This document shows, piece by piece, positions 42,040 through 51,225 of a stretch of DNA of 64,000 nucleotides. Position numbers and translations under genes: made by a program. The stretch covers positions 1 to 64,000 of the forward strand of contig JADJVQ010000028.1 in NCBI GenBank assembly GCA_016710525.1. Reading direction: 5' to 3'. Positions within the stretch are counted from its first letter, which is position 1. The number at the start of each line of letters is the position of its first letter. Source of the DNA: Burkholderiaceae bacterium. Lineage in GTDB: Bacteria; Pseudomonadota; Gammaproteobacteria; Burkholderiales; Burkholderiaceae_E. The notes beneath the pieces were generated by a model that saw only the letters and a list, made by a program, of their open reading frames with translations, was not told where the DNA came from and did no database searches.

Positions 42040-42762
42040 TCAGTGGGCGCGGGCGTGGTGCGCCATGGCGGCCTTCTTTCGGCTGAGCATGACCCAGCCG
42101 ATGAGGAGCACCAGAACGATTCCGGCCAGGCCGAAGGTGATCGGCAGCTTGGCCGCCGGCAGGCCCACATTGCCGGCCATTGCAATCAGCGTGTCCTTGA
42201 CCGCCGGATCGTCGACCACGATCTCGCCGGCGATGAAACCCAGCAGGCCGGCGCCCAGCCATACCACGACCGGGAACCGTTCGATCACCTTCAGCAGCAG
42301 CGTGCTGCCGAAGATCACCAGCGGGATGGACATGGCCAGACCGATGATCAGCAGCGTGGTGTCGCCCTTGGCCGCCGCGGCCACCGCGATGACGTTGTCC
42401 AGGCTCATCACAAGGTCGGCGATCAGGATGGTGCGCACCGCAGCCACCATGCCACCGGCTTCTTTGCCCTCGTGCTCGCCTTCGTCCTCAGGGAGCAGGA
42501 GAGTGACACCGATGTAGATCAGCAGCACCGCACCAATCAGCTTCAGCCAGGGCAGCTGCAGCAGCTGCGCCGCCACCAGGGTGAGGACGATCCGCATCGC
42601 GATTGCCGCGCCCGAGCCGATCAGGATCGCCTGTTTCTGCTGCTTGGGCGGAAGCGAGCGCGCCGCCAGCGCAATGACCACGGCGTTGTCGCCGGACAGC
42701 AGGATGTTGACCCAGATGATCTGGCCAAGGGCCAGCCAAAAGGCGGTAGAGCCGAATTCCAT
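42040..42762 (-). CDS. TerC family integral membrane protein (YjbE-like)
   Basis: ATG 42762 gives 240 residues, with a good AGGAGA Shine-Dalgarno upstream. About seven membrane helices are present. The family motifs are IIWVNILLSGDNAVVIALAARSL, with the membrane-buried Asp-Asn, and ILIADLVMSLDNVIAVAAAAKGD. Relatives export Mn(II) or are linked to tellurite resistance. The longer open frame to 42996 is not conserved. The substrate is not shown by sequence, and no manganese riboswitch was recognised upstream. Confidence 0.88.
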   Translation of the reverse strand: MEFGSTAFWLALGQIIWVNILLSGDNAVVIALAARSLPPKQQKQAILIGSGAAIAMRIVLTLVAAQLLQLPWLKLIGAVLLIYIGVTLLLPEDEGEHEGKEAGGMVAAVRTILIADLVMSLDNVIAVAAAAKGDTTLLIIGLAMSIPLVIFGSTLLLKVIERFPVVVWLGAGLLGFIAGEIVVDDPAVKDTLIAMAGNVGLPAAKLPITFGLAGIVLVLLIGWVMLSRKKAAMAHHARAH

Positions 42763-42978
42763 TGTGTCTCCTAGAACTGCCGCGGGCGCGAACGGCCATC
42801 TGTCTGCATGGCGCCTGGAAAGGGGGGCATTGTGCTTCGAAAGCGGGGGTTTGGGTAGTGCGGGCGGCCGTGGCCATTGCCGAAAACCGGTGAAATCAGA
42901 CAGGGGCTGCGCAAGCCGGCCTATCGCCTGGGGAATCTGCCGGGCGTCATGCGATCGCGGTATCGCGCGATCCGAGGG

Positions 42979-43010
42979 CAAAAAAAGGGGCCGCATCAGC
43001 GGCCCTTTTT
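42979..43010 (-). terminator. Intrinsic terminator after sucD
   Basis: GGGCCGC-ATCA-GCGGCCC is flanked by a run of A on the left and five T on the right, so it could work in both directions. It lies about 45 bases after the sucD stop and ends the sucCD transcript. Confidence 0.88.
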
Positions 43011-43051
43011 CGACGGCATGAACCCGGAATTCCTCCGGGCCGTTCAGCCGG

Positions 43052-43945
43052 TCAGAGCAAGCCCTTCATCAGCCTGGCCATCTCCGAGGGATTGCGGGTC
43101 ACGGTAAATCCGCACTCTTCCATCACGGCCAGCTTCGCATCCGCGGTATCGGCACCACCCGAAATCAGCGCGCCGGCATGCCCCATGCGCTTGCCGGCGG
43201 GCGCGGTCACGCCGGCTATGAAGCCCACCAGCGGCTTTTTCATGTGTTCCTTGGCCCAACGCGCCGCGATGGCCTCATCCGGTCCGCCGATTTCGCCGAT
43301 CATGATCACGCCGTCGGTATCGGGATCATCATTGAACATCTGCAGCACGTCGATGTGCTTCAGACCATTGATCGGGTCGCCGCCGATGCCCACCGCACTG
43401 GATTGGCCCATGCCCAGTTCGGTCACCTGCGCCACCGCTTCATAGGTCAGCGTGCCGGATCGAGAAACCACCCCGATCCTCCCCTTGCGGTGGATGTGGC
43501 CGGGCATGATCCCGATCTTGATCTCGTCGGGCGTGATCAGTCCCGGACAGTTCGGTCCAAGCAAGACGGTCTTCTTGCCGCCGGCGGCTTCCTTGGCCTT
43601 CATGCGGTTGCGCACTTCCAGCATGTCGCGCACCGGAATGCCTTCGGTGATGCAGATCACCAGGTCCAGATCGGCTTCGATCGCCTCCCAGATGGCGGCC
43701 GCCGCGCCGGGGGGCGGCACGTAGATCACCGACACAGTCGCGCCGGTCGCCTTCGCGGCTTGACCGGCGGTCGCGAAGATAGGGATGCCCTCGAAGTCCT
43801 CGCCCGCCTTCTTGGGATTGACTCCGGCCACGAAGCACTGCTTGCCGTTGGCGTAGTCTCGGCACATCCGCGTGTGGAACTGACCGGTCTTGCCGGTGAT
43901 GCCCTGCGTGATGACCTTGGTGTCCTTGTTGATCAGGATAGCCAT
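43052..43945 (-). CDS. sucD: Succinyl-CoA synthetase alpha subunit
   Basis: ATG 43945 gives 297 residues. VITQGITGKTGQFHT is the CoA-binding start. LLGPNCPGLI lies mid-protein, and the phosphorylated His lies in the AGALISGGADTADAK region near GKRMGHAGA. With SucC it converts succinyl-CoA to succinate with substrate-level phosphorylation in the TCA cycle. It is 25 bases after sucC. Confidence 0.97.
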   Translation of the reverse strand: MAILINKDTKVITQGITGKTGQFHTRMCRDYANGKQCFVAGVNPKKAGEDFEGIPIFATAGQAAKATGATVSVIYVPPPGAAAAIWEAIEADLDLVICITEGIPVRDMLEVRNRMKAKEAAGGKKTVLLGPNCPGLITPDEIKIGIMPGHIHRKGRIGVVSRSGTLTYEAVAQVTELGMGQSSAVGIGGDPINGLKHIDVLQMFNDDPDTDGVIMIGEIGGPDEAIAARWAKEHMKKPLVGFIAGVTAPAGKRMGHAGALISGGADTADAKLAVMEECGFTVTRNPSEMARLMKGLL

Positions 43946-43970
43946 GTTTGATCTCCGGTATGCGCGGGGC

Positions 43971-45137
43971 TTAGGCGGCGCTGGCGGCCGCGACCACCTT
44001 CTGGGCGGCCTCGGCCATGGTGTCGGCGGCAATGATGGGCAGGCCGGACTCGGCCAGCATTTTCTTGCCGATGTCCTCGTTGGTGCCCTTCATGCGCACG
44101 ACCAGCGGGACGGTCAGGCCCACCGAGCGCGACGCGGAGATCACACCCTCGGCAATCACATCGCAGCGCATGATGCCGCCGAAGATGTTGACGAGGATGG
44201 CCTTGACCTTGCTGTTGCCCAGCATGATCTTGAAGGCCTCGGTCACCTTTTCGGTGGTGGCGCCACCGCCCACATCCAGGAAGTTCGCGGGCTCGCCGCC
44301 GAACAGCTTGATGGTGTCCATGGTGGCCATCGCCAAGCCGGCGCCGTTGACCAGGCAGCCGATGTTGCCGTCGAGCTGAATGTAGGCCAGGTCGTATTTG
44401 CTGGCTTCGATCTCGGCCGGATCCTCCTCGTCGAGGTCGCGCATCGCGACCAGCTCCGGGTGGCGAAACAAGGCATTCGGGTCGAAGTTGAACTTGGCGT
44501 CCAGCGCGACCACATCTCCGCTGCCGGTCAGGATCAGCGGATTGATTTCGGCCAGCGAAGCGTCGGTGTCCCAGTAGGCCTTGTACAGCGCCTGCAGCAC
44601 GGCGCGCGCCTTGGGCACCGAGGTCTCGGGAATGCCAATGCCGCGCGCCAGGGTGTTGGCATCGGCGTCGGTCAGTCCAGTGGCCGGATCGACAAAGACC
44701 TTGAGCAGTTTCTCAGGGGTGTGAGCGGCCACCTCTTCGATGTCCATGCCCCCTTCGCTGGAGGCCATCACGCAGACCCGCTGGGAGCCCCGGTCGGTGA
44801 CGATTCCGACATAGAGTTCCTTCTTGATGTCGGCGCCCTCTTCGATCAGCAGCCGGCGCACCGGCTGGCCCGCCGGGCCCGTCTGATGCGTGACCAGTTG
44901 CATGCCCAGGATCGCGCCGGCGAGCTGCTTGACCTCGGCCATCGACCGCGCCAGCTTCACGCCGCCGCCCTTGCCGCGACCGCCGGCATGGATCTGCGCC
45001 TTGACCACCCAGACAGGCCCGCCGAGCGATTCTGCCGCCTTGACCGCCTCGTCGACGCTGAAGCATGGAATGCCCCGGGGCACCGGCACGCCGAAGCGTT
45101 TCAGGATCTCCTTGCCCTGATACTCATGAATCTTCAT
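43971..45137 (-). CDS. sucC: Succinyl-CoA synthetase beta subunit (ADP-forming)
   Basis: The 388-residue protein starts MKIHEYQGKEILKRFGVPVPRG with the ATP-grasp fold. AQIHAGGRGKGGGVKLA binds nucleotide, EINPLILTGSGDVVALDAK binds Mg, and GGIMRCDVIAEG is at the interface. GAGGTGA precedes the ATG. The 341 bases upstream should hold its promoter. Confidence 0.97.
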   Translation of the reverse strand: MKIHEYQGKEILKRFGVPVPRGIPCFSVDEAVKAAESLGGPVWVVKAQIHAGGRGKGGGVKLARSMAEVKQLAGAILGMQLVTHQTGPAGQPVRRLLIEEGADIKKELYVGIVTDRGSQRVCVMASSEGGMDIEEVAAHTPEKLLKVFVDPATGLTDADANTLARGIGIPETSVPKARAVLQALYKAYWDTDASLAEINPLILTGSGDVVALDAKFNFDPNALFRHPELVAMRDLDEEDPAEIEASKYDLAYIQLDGNIGCLVNGAGLAMATMDTIKLFGGEPANFLDVGGGATTEKVTEAFKIMLGNSKVKAILVNIFGGIMRCDVIAEGVISASRSVGLTVPLVVRMKGTNEDIGKKMLAESGLPIIAADTMAEAAQKVVAAASAA

Positions 45138-45478
45138 GGGAAATCACCTCGAATTCGTAGAAAGCATGGCGGCCGCCAGGAAGCCACGGCCGGCACGGTT
45201 GCCGGATGCGGCCAGGACGGAGGTTGGTGCGGGGTACGCGCGTGAACGGCTTCAGGCAGGGGCGCACGGAACGACCGCGAATGGCGTGGCCGGATGCCGG
45301 GGCGGGGGCATGTCCGCCTGACGGCAAAGCCCCGGCCGGACGGCCAATCAGAGGGCAGACGAGCGGCCAATGGCATGTTTTTTGGAATGGTGCGCCGCGG
45401 AAAACGCGGATGGTATCACGCGTTCTTTGGCCGGGTCCGTTGCTTTCGGAATGCTTTCGGAGCCGTCCCCGATACGAC
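45138..45478. other. Intergenic gap upstream of sucC, no gene seen
   Basis: This is the leader and promoter region of sucCD on one side and the 3' side of the chemoreceptor gene on the other. Two direct copies of TGCTTTCGGA lie at about 45439-45461. No strong sigma-70 pair or terminator was identified, and the short open frames have no family features. Confidence 0.5.
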
Positions 45479-46900
45479 TCAGGCTGGCGTCGCATCCAGC
45501 TGAAACAAGGCGACCACTTCTTCGAGCTTGCGGGCCTGCTGGTCGAGGCTCATGGAGGCGGCGGCGGCCTGTTCGACCAGTGCGCTGTTCTGCTGGGTCG
45601 TGGCATCGATCTGTGCAACGCTTTGATTGACCTGCTCGACCGCGGCGCCCTGGCGTCCCGTCTGATCGCTGACGGTGCCAATCAGTTGAGTGACATCGGC
45701 CACCGATGACACGATTTCACGCATCGTGGCCCCGGCGGTCCCGACCAGTTCCACACTGCCTTGCACCTGTCGCACCGACTCCGCGATCAGGCCGCGGATC
45801 TCGGCGGATGCCCGAGCGCTGCGTTGCGCAAGTTCTCGCACTTCGGATGCCACCACGGCGAACCCGCGGCCCTGCTCTCCGGCACGAGCCGCTTCCACCG
45901 ACGCGTTCAGAGCCAGGATATTGGTCTGGAAGGCGATCCCGTCGATTGCGCTGATGATGTCGGTCATCTTGCCCGCACTGGCTGACAATGCGGCCATTTT
46001 GTCAACGACCTGCTCGACCAGATTGCCCGCCGCCACCGTGGACTGCGACACCTCGAGGGAACGGATGCTGGCTTTGCCGGCATCGTCCACGGTCTGGCGG
46101 ATCGTTCGTGCCAGATCTTCCATGGCGTTGGCCACCTGCTGAACCGATTGGGCTTGCGCCTCCGTGCGGCGTGAAAGATCCTGATTGCCGGACGCGATTT
46201 CGCTCGCCGCCACCCCCACTTCGTGGCCCGCCTCCACCACATGGCGAACCGCCGAACTGAGCAGGGTTGTCGTCGTCTGGAAGTTTTGACCCAGCGGGGA
46301 TTTTGGCGCGCTTCTCTGCCGCAGCCGAATTCGCCCGTCGTGGTTCAGGTCGCTCACCATGTCGCCCACCTCGGCAGCCTGAACACTCTCGCGACGAAGC
46401 TGCAAGGCAAGGATGGCCAGAATCGCCGACTCGAGGACCACGTAGGTGGCATGGGTCAGCACGATGACCAGCCCGGGCTTGGTAAAGCAGTAAACGCCGG
46501 CGTCGGCAATTTGCAGATAGTTGAACGACAGATGGTGGAGCGCAATCACCGCGGCGCCGGCCACGATCGGACGCCAGTCGCGATAGGCCAGCAGGAAGGC
46601 GAGCAGCACGAACACGCCAAAATGCAGCTCGCTCTGACCCATGGCCTGATGAATGTGCAGGCCGGTCATGGCCATCAGCGTGGCACCAGCGGCCAGCCGG
46701 GTGACCAGAGCGCCCGGCGCGCCGAGCGCCAGTGCTGTGAAGCCCAGCGCCAGGCCACCGCCGACGACCAGCGCTTCCCCCCAGGTACTGAACTGACTTG
46801 CCAACGCCAGAGACAAGGCAAACAGGCACCAGACCGTCAGCAGCATCAGGCGGTCGGCACGGACGTAGACGGCTTGCAACGGAGATTTTTCTTGCGGCAT
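45479..46900 (-). CDS. Methyl-accepting chemotaxis protein with multi-helix membrane sensor
   Basis: In this 473-residue protein the first 185 residues hold about six hydrophobic helices with short loops. They include HIHQAMGQSELHFGVF and VIALHHLSFNYLQ, so the signal may be sensed in the membrane. The cytoplasmic hairpin tip is IDGIAFQTNILALNASVEAARAGEQGRGFAVVASEVR. No periplasmic ligand domain or clear HAMP is seen. It is a single gene between sucCD and recX. The stimulus is unknown. Confidence 0.87.
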   Translation of the reverse strand: MPQEKSPLQAVYVRADRLMLLTVWCLFALSLALASQFSTWGEALVVGGGLALGFTALALGAPGALVTRLAAGATLMAMTGLHIHQAMGQSELHFGVFVLLAFLLAYRDWRPIVAGAAVIALHHLSFNYLQIADAGVYCFTKPGLVIVLTHATYVVLESAILAILALQLRRESVQAAEVGDMVSDLNHDGRIRLRQRSAPKSPLGQNFQTTTTLLSSAVRHVVEAGHEVGVAASEIASGNQDLSRRTEAQAQSVQQVANAMEDLARTIRQTVDDAGKASIRSLEVSQSTVAAGNLVEQVVDKMAALSASAGKMTDIISAIDGIAFQTNILALNASVEAARAGEQGRGFAVVASEVRELAQRSARASAEIRGLIAESVRQVQGSVELVGTAGATMREIVSSVADVTQLIGTVSDQTGRQGAAVEQVNQSVAQIDATTQQNSALVEQAAAASMSLDQQARKLEEVVALFQLDATPA

Positions 46901-47145
46901 GAGTGTCCCGATCTAACGCAATGCATTCGGAGTCAAGGGGTTTGGCAACCCGTATCCGATACAAAAAGTCTCAGGAGGACTATCGCTGGCGCGATCGCGA
47001 TTGAATCAATGGAAATGCGCAGGAAATGGCCTGGAACCCGACGCTTGGTGGAAGCTGCGGGCAAGCCGACCTTGTCGCCTGTCGGAGGAGAGGTCGCCCG
47101 GCGGCCGGCACCAGGGGCTCGGACGCGGCTCCGCTTCGGCGGCTC

Positions 47146-47604
47146 TCAGTCTCTGGACGCCCTTAATCGCTTAAAAACGGCCGACACCGTCTCACCGGTG
47201 AATCCGCGTGCCACCAGGAACCGTTGCTGTCGCGCGCGTTCCGTCAGATCGGCCGGCGGCGTGCCAAAACGACGCTCCCAGGCAAGCCATGCCCGCTCCG
47301 CTTCGCCGGTCTTGAGTGCCTCGAGCATTGGCTGCTTCAGTTCGGGCGCGATCTTGTGCTCGGCCAGTTCTTGCTCGACCCGTCGGAGCCCGTACTTGGC
47401 CGAGCGCCGGCGCACCAGACTTTCGACAAACCGCTGACTGCTGAGGTGGCCGGCCTGCTCGAGCGCGTCGAGCACGTCTACCACCTCCTGCTCGTCACTC
47501 GCATGCGGCGCAAGCTTGCGGGCAAGTTCAAACCGGCTGTGCTCGCGGCGAGCCAGGTGGGCGAGTGCCCGGGCCCGCAGCGAAAGCGTGGCCGCGCGAA
47601 TCAA
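47146..47604 (-). CDS. recX: RecA regulatory protein RecX
   Basis: The TTG at 47604 overlaps the recA stop (TTGA) and gives 152 residues. LSLRARALAHLARREHSRFEL is the first helical repeat, and SQRFVESLVRRRSAKYGLRRVEQEL the second. FLVARGFTGETVSAVFK ends the third. RecX binds RecA filaments and inhibits them. No ATG exists in a suitable place. The longer open frame to 47787 lies inside recA and is not conserved. Confidence 0.88.
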   Translation of the reverse strand: MIRAATLSLRARALAHLARREHSRFELARKLAPHASDEQEVVDVLDALEQAGHLSSQRFVESLVRRRSAKYGLRRVEQELAEHKIAPELKQPMLEALKTGEAERAWLAWERRFGTPPADLTERARQQRFLVARGFTGETVSAVFKRLRASRD

Positions 47605-48659
47605 GCCGCCTCTTCGGAACTGGCGGCACCGCGGTGGTTGACGCCAAAATGCTCGCGAACCTTGTTTTCGATGTCGCGGGCAAGGTCGGGACGCTCCCGC
47701 AGGAATTCGCGGGCGTTGTCCTTGCCCTGGCCGATGCGTTCCCCCTGATAGCTGTACCAGGCGCCCGATTTTTCGACCACCGAGCACTCGGAGCCCAGGT
47801 CGAGGATTTCGCCCTCGCGTGAGATGCCCTCGCCGTAGAGGATGTCGAACGAGGCCTGCTTGAACGGCGGAGCCACCTTGTTCTTGACCACTTTGACCTT
47901 GGTTTCGGATCCCACCACTTCTTCGCCCTTCTTGATCGAGCCAGTGCGGCGGATGTCCAGGCGAACCGACGCATAGAACTTGAGCGCGTTGCCACCCGTC
48001 GTGGTTTCGGGATTACCGAACATGACGCCGATCTTCATGCGGATCTGGTTGATGAAGATGATCATGCTGTTGGTGCGCTTGATCGTGCCTGTGAGCTTGC
48101 GCAGTGCCTGTGACATGAGGCGTGCCTGCAGGCCAGGCAGGGAGTCGCCCATTTCACCTTCGATTTCGGCCTTGGGCGTGAGGGCTGCGACCGAGTCGAT
48201 CACGATCAGGTCCACCGAGCCGCTGCGCACCAGGGCATCGGCAATTTCAAGCGCCTGCTCGCCGGTGTCGGGTTGCGACACCAGCAGATCGGACAGATTC
48301 ACGCCCAGCTTGGCTGCGTACTGGATATCCAGCGCATGCTCGGCGTCGATGAAGGCGCAGGTGCCGCCGATCTGCTGCATTTCGGCGATGACCTGAAGGG
48401 TGAGCGTGGTCTTGCCCGAGGATTCGGGCCCGTAGATTTCGATGACACGCCCGCGCGGCAGTCCGCCAACGCCCAGCGCGATATCGAGCCCGAGCGAGCC
48501 GGTGGACACGACCTGAATGTCAGCCGCGACTTCACCGTCGGCCAGTTTCATGATCGAGCCCTTGCCGAATTGCTTTTCGATCTGGGCCAGAGCGGCCGAG
48601 AGCGCCTTGGCGCGCTCGGTCTTGGATTTTGCGTCGTCCATCTTGATGACCTTGTCCAT
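47601..48659 (-). CDS. recA: Recombinase RecA
   Basis: ATG 48659 gives 352 residues with AGGAAAA seven bases upstream. Walker A GPESSGKTT is at about 77-85, and VDLIVIDSVAALTPKAEIEGEMGD is Walker B plus loop L1. FINQIRMKIGVMFGNPETTTGGNALKFYASVRLDIRR is the highly conserved core. The C terminus is acidic. RecA forms filaments on single-stranded DNA, drives recombination and triggers LexA cleavage. Further in-frame ATGs lie at 48719 and 48641. Confidence 0.98.
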   Translation of the reverse strand: MDKVIKMDDAKSKTERAKALSAALAQIEKQFGKGSIMKLADGEVAADIQVVSTGSLGLDIALGVGGLPRGRVIEIYGPESSGKTTLTLQVIAEMQQIGGTCAFIDAEHALDIQYAAKLGVNLSDLLVSQPDTGEQALEIADALVRSGSVDLIVIDSVAALTPKAEIEGEMGDSLPGLQARLMSQALRKLTGTIKRTNSMIIFINQIRMKIGVMFGNPETTTGGNALKFYASVRLDIRRTGSIKKGEEVVGSETKVKVVKNKVAPPFKQASFDILYGEGISREGEILDLGSECSVVEKSGAWYSYQGERIGQGKDNAREFLRERPDLARDIENKVREHFGVNHRGAASSEEAA

Positions 48660-48686
48660 GGCGGTTTTCCTGTGTGGGGTGGAGAA

Positions 48687-48715
48687 AGTATCGCACAGGA
48701 GTACTGTATAAACAA
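48687..48715 (-). promoter_or_regulatory. Candidate sigma-70 promoter of recA
   Basis: The minus strand has TTGTTT (48715-48710), a 17-base spacer and GATACT (48692-48687). The expected start is about 20 bases upstream of the ATG. A half LexA-like ATACAGTA lies in the spacer, but the other half is poor. Confidence 0.45.
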
Positions 48716-48750
48716 TCATGCTTTTGGGTCAGCCAGCACCCTGGACCGAC

Positions 48751-49257
48751 CTAGTCCGAAAGCATGTCCCAGGCACCCTGCAGGGCGAACAAGGCCGCCT
48801 GCCAACGAACACTGGCGCGATCTCCGTCGAAGCGCCGTGTGACGGTCCGGGTGCGGCCATCCGCCACCGCCCATCCGAAACAAACCGTGCCCACGGGCTT
48901 GTCGGCGCTGCCCCCGCCTGGCCCCGCCACGCCGGTCACGGACAAGCTCACGCGCGCGCGCGATCGCGCCAGCGCCCCGCCGGCCATCTCGAGCGCCGTC
49001 GGCTCGCTCACTGCGCCGAAAGCGGCCAGCGTCTGCGCCGACACCCCGACCATCTCGATCTTGGCCTCGTTGCTGTAGGTCACGAACCCCCGGTCGAACC
49101 ACTGGCTCGACCCCGGCGTTTCGGTCAGGGCCCGCGCAATCAGGCCTCCCGTGCAGGATTCGACCGTGGCGATCATGCCCCCGGAAACCGCCAGTTGCCG
49201 GCCCAGCCGGGTGGCCAGCGCATCAATCTGCGACTCTTGAACGTCGATTGCCAACAT
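48751..49257 (-). CDS. pncC: CinA C-terminal domain family amidase (nicotinamide-nucleotide amidohydrolase)
   Basis: The 168-residue protein contains IATVESCTGGLIARALTETPGSS, with the catalytic Ser, and FVTYSNEAK. SVTGVAGPGGGSADKPVGTVCFG is also conserved. It deamidates NMN to nicotinate mononucleotide. It is the stand-alone form without the N-terminal MoaB-like domain. It sits between pgpA and recA, as is common in proteobacteria. Confidence 0.92.
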   Translation of the reverse strand: MLAIDVQESQIDALATRLGRQLAVSGGMIATVESCTGGLIARALTETPGSSQWFDRGFVTYSNEAKIEMVGVSAQTLAAFGAVSEPTALEMAGGALARSRARVSLSVTGVAGPGGGSADKPVGTVCFGWAVADGRTRTVTRRFDGDRASVRWQAALFALQGAWDMLSD

Positions 49258-49282
49258 GGCTCCCGTGATCGGTCAGGCGAAA

Positions 49283-49831
49283 TCAGAACCAGGCCTGCCA
49301 CGCGGCCAGCACGAGCAGCGTGTAAAAGGCCGCCATCAGGTCGTCCAGCATCACCCCTGTTCCCCCTTTGATCCGGGTATCCGCCCAGCGGATCGGGGGA
49401 GGTTTGACGATGTCGAAAAAACGGAACAGCAGAAAACCGGCAAGCTGCCACGAAAACGTGGCCGGCAGCACCGCCAGCACAATCCAGAAAGCAACGATTT
49501 CATCCCAGACGATGCCGCCGTGATCGGCCACGCCCAGCGCGTCGGCCGTGCGGGCGCATGCCCACGGCCCGAGCGCCAGCGCCAGCACGATGACGAGAAG
49601 CCGGGCGGTCTCGCTCAGGAAGGGCGCGCCCTGGGCCCATGCCACCCAGGCCCACAGCGTGCCCACCGTCCCGGGCGCGATCGGCGACAGCCCGCTGCCC
49701 AGGCCGAGCGCCAGCCAGCGCGCGGCACGCGGACGCATGAAAGCGAAGCTCGGACGAGCGATCGGCGCGCCGGCAGGCGCAGCGCTGCCGGCGCGGTCGT
49801 CAGCGGAAGTGGTCGAATGCGGAGAATTCAT
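49283..49831 (-). CDS. pgpA: Phosphatidylglycerophosphatase A
   Basis: The 182-residue inner-membrane protein has LGSGLSPIAPGTVGTL, GIVWDEIVAFW and LFRFFDIVKPPPIRWAD followed by GGTGVMLDDLMAA. These are the conserved PgpA acid and Pro motifs. It dephosphorylates phosphatidylglycerophosphate to phosphatidylglycerol. The first 32 bases overlap the end of thiL, and the first 30 residues are weakly conserved. Confidence 0.93.
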   Translation of the reverse strand: MNSPHSTTSADDRAGSAAPAGAPIARPSFAFMRPRAARWLALGLGSGLSPIAPGTVGTLWAWVAWAQGAPFLSETARLLVIVLALALGPWACARTADALGVADHGGIVWDEIVAFWIVLAVLPATFSWQLAGFLLFRFFDIVKPPPIRWADTRIKGGTGVMLDDLMAAFYTLLVLAAWQAWF

Positions 49832-50753
49832 CGGTAGCCCAAGGGGTTCCGTCGGCGGCCAGGACCCGGATGCCGGCCTCGGAGGTCAGGCAGCCGACCC
49901 GACACGGCCGGCCCTCGCCCTCGCCGGTCAGCCGGGAGATCGTCTCACGCGCAGCCCGGGGGGCGCTGAACAGCAGTTCGTAATCGTCACCGCCCGCCAG
50001 GGCAAGCGCCATCCGATCGCGCATCGGCAGCGCCGCCAGATGCCCAGCGACCGGCACCCGGGGCCACTCGATCCGGGCGCCCAGGCCGGAGCGTTCGCAC
50101 AAGTGACCGAGGTCGCCGAGCAGGCCGTCGGAGAGGTCGATCGCGGCATGCGCAAGGCCCAGCAGCGAGCGACCCAGCGCCACGCGGGGCGAGGGCCGCT
50201 CCAGGCGCGCGCGCGCCGGGTGCTCGGCGGGCAGCGCCCTGCCGGCCAGCCGTTCGCGCACCGCCAGGGCCGCACTCCCCAGTTCACCCGATACCCACAG
50301 GTCATCGCCGGCACGGCCCCGATCGCGGCGCAGGGCCTGCTCGGGCGGCACATGGCCGAAGATGGTGATGCCGATGGCCAGCGGGCCACGGGTGGTGTCC
50401 CCGCCCAGCAGTTCACAATCGTGTCGTGCGGCCAGATCCAGCAGCCCTCGTGAAAAGGCGCCCAGCCAGTCTTCGTCGACCGAGGGCAGCGCCAGGGCCA
50501 GCGTGAAGCCGACCGGCTGCGCGCCCATCGCGGCGAGGTCCGACAGGTTGACCGCCAAGGACTTCCAGCCCAGCGAAGCCGGATCGACATCATCGAAGAA
50601 ATGACGACCGGCCAGCAGCAGGTCGGTGCTGACGGCCAGGCATTCACCGGGCGGGCAATCGGCCAGCAGCGCGCAGTCGTCCCCGATGCCCAGGCGGGCC
50701 CGGCGTACGGGCGCTGCCGCAAAGAACCGGCGGATCAGCTCGAACTCGCCCAT
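49800..50753 (-). CDS. thiL: Thiamine-monophosphate kinase
   Basis: The 317-residue PurM-like ATP-binding enzyme has GIGDDCALL near residue 22, SLAVNLSDLAAMGA, GGDTTRGPL, AIDLSDGLLGDLGHLCE and GGDDYELLF. It phosphorylates thiamine monophosphate to the diphosphate. Its start shares one base with the nusB stop. Confidence 0.95.
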   Translation of the reverse strand: MGEFELIRRFFAAAPVRRARLGIGDDCALLADCPPGECLAVSTDLLLAGRHFFDDVDPASLGWKSLAVNLSDLAAMGAQPVGFTLALALPSVDEDWLGAFSRGLLDLAARHDCELLGGDTTRGPLAIGITIFGHVPPEQALRRDRGRAGDDLWVSGELGSAALAVRERLAGRALPAEHPARARLERPSPRVALGRSLLGLAHAAIDLSDGLLGDLGHLCERSGLGARIEWPRVPVAGHLAALPMRDRMALALAGGDDYELLFSAPRAARETISRLTGEGEGRPCRVGCLTSEAGIRVLAADGTPWATDEFSAFDHFR

Positions 50754-51223
50754 CAGGCGCGTCGGGCCGCCACCTCCGTGGCGCGCAGCTTTCCGGCCAC
50801 GCGGTCGAGCACGCCATTGACGTACTTGAAGCCGTCGGTGCCGCCGAAGGTCTTGGCCAGTTCCACCGCTTCGTTGATGACGACGCGATAAGGAATTTCG
50901 GGGTGATGGGCCAGTTCGAATGAACCGACCAGCAAGGTGGCGTGTTCGACCGGGCTGAGCTCGGCCACGGTGCGGTCCAGATGCGGCGAGATCGCCGCGT
51001 GCAGCGCGTCGAGATCACGGATGACCCCATGCAGCAGCGCACTGAAATGCTCGCGATCGGCCTTGCCGAAATCGGGGGCCTGCGCCAGATGCGCCTCGAT
51101 CAGGCCGGCATCGTCACGCGACACCAGCCACTGGTACAAGCCCTGCACCGCCAGTTCGCGGGAGCGCCGTCGGGCGCTGCGCTGCGGCGACCGTCCGGCC
51201 GTCGGCTCGGGACGGGCGGCCAT
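50753..51223 (-). CDS. nusB: Transcription antitermination factor NusB
   Basis: ATG 51223 gives 156 residues. RRRSRELAVQGLYQWL is the RNA-binding start, then LVGSFELAHHPEIPYRVVINEAVELAKTFGGTDGFKYVNGVLDRVA is the conserved helical core. NusB with NusE binds boxA RNA in rRNA operons. It follows ribH by two bases. The Arg-rich N-terminal 15 residues are extra. Confidence 0.95.
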   Translation of the reverse strand: MAARPEPTAGRSPQRSARRRSRELAVQGLYQWLVSRDDAGLIEAHLAQAPDFGKADREHFSALLHGVIRDLDALHAAISPHLDRTVAELSPVEHATLLVGSFELAHHPEIPYRVVINEAVELAKTFGGTDGFKYVNGVLDRVAGKLRATEVAARRA

Positions 51224-51225
51224 GC

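Noticed and set aside
42763..42978. Manganese-sensing riboswitch upstream of the TerC-family gene
   Set aside because: I could not find the conserved loops; the only clear structure is the sucD terminator.
48700..48719. LexA box upstream of recA
   Set aside because: Only one half (ATACAGTA) fits; the other half lacks CTGT at the needed spacing.
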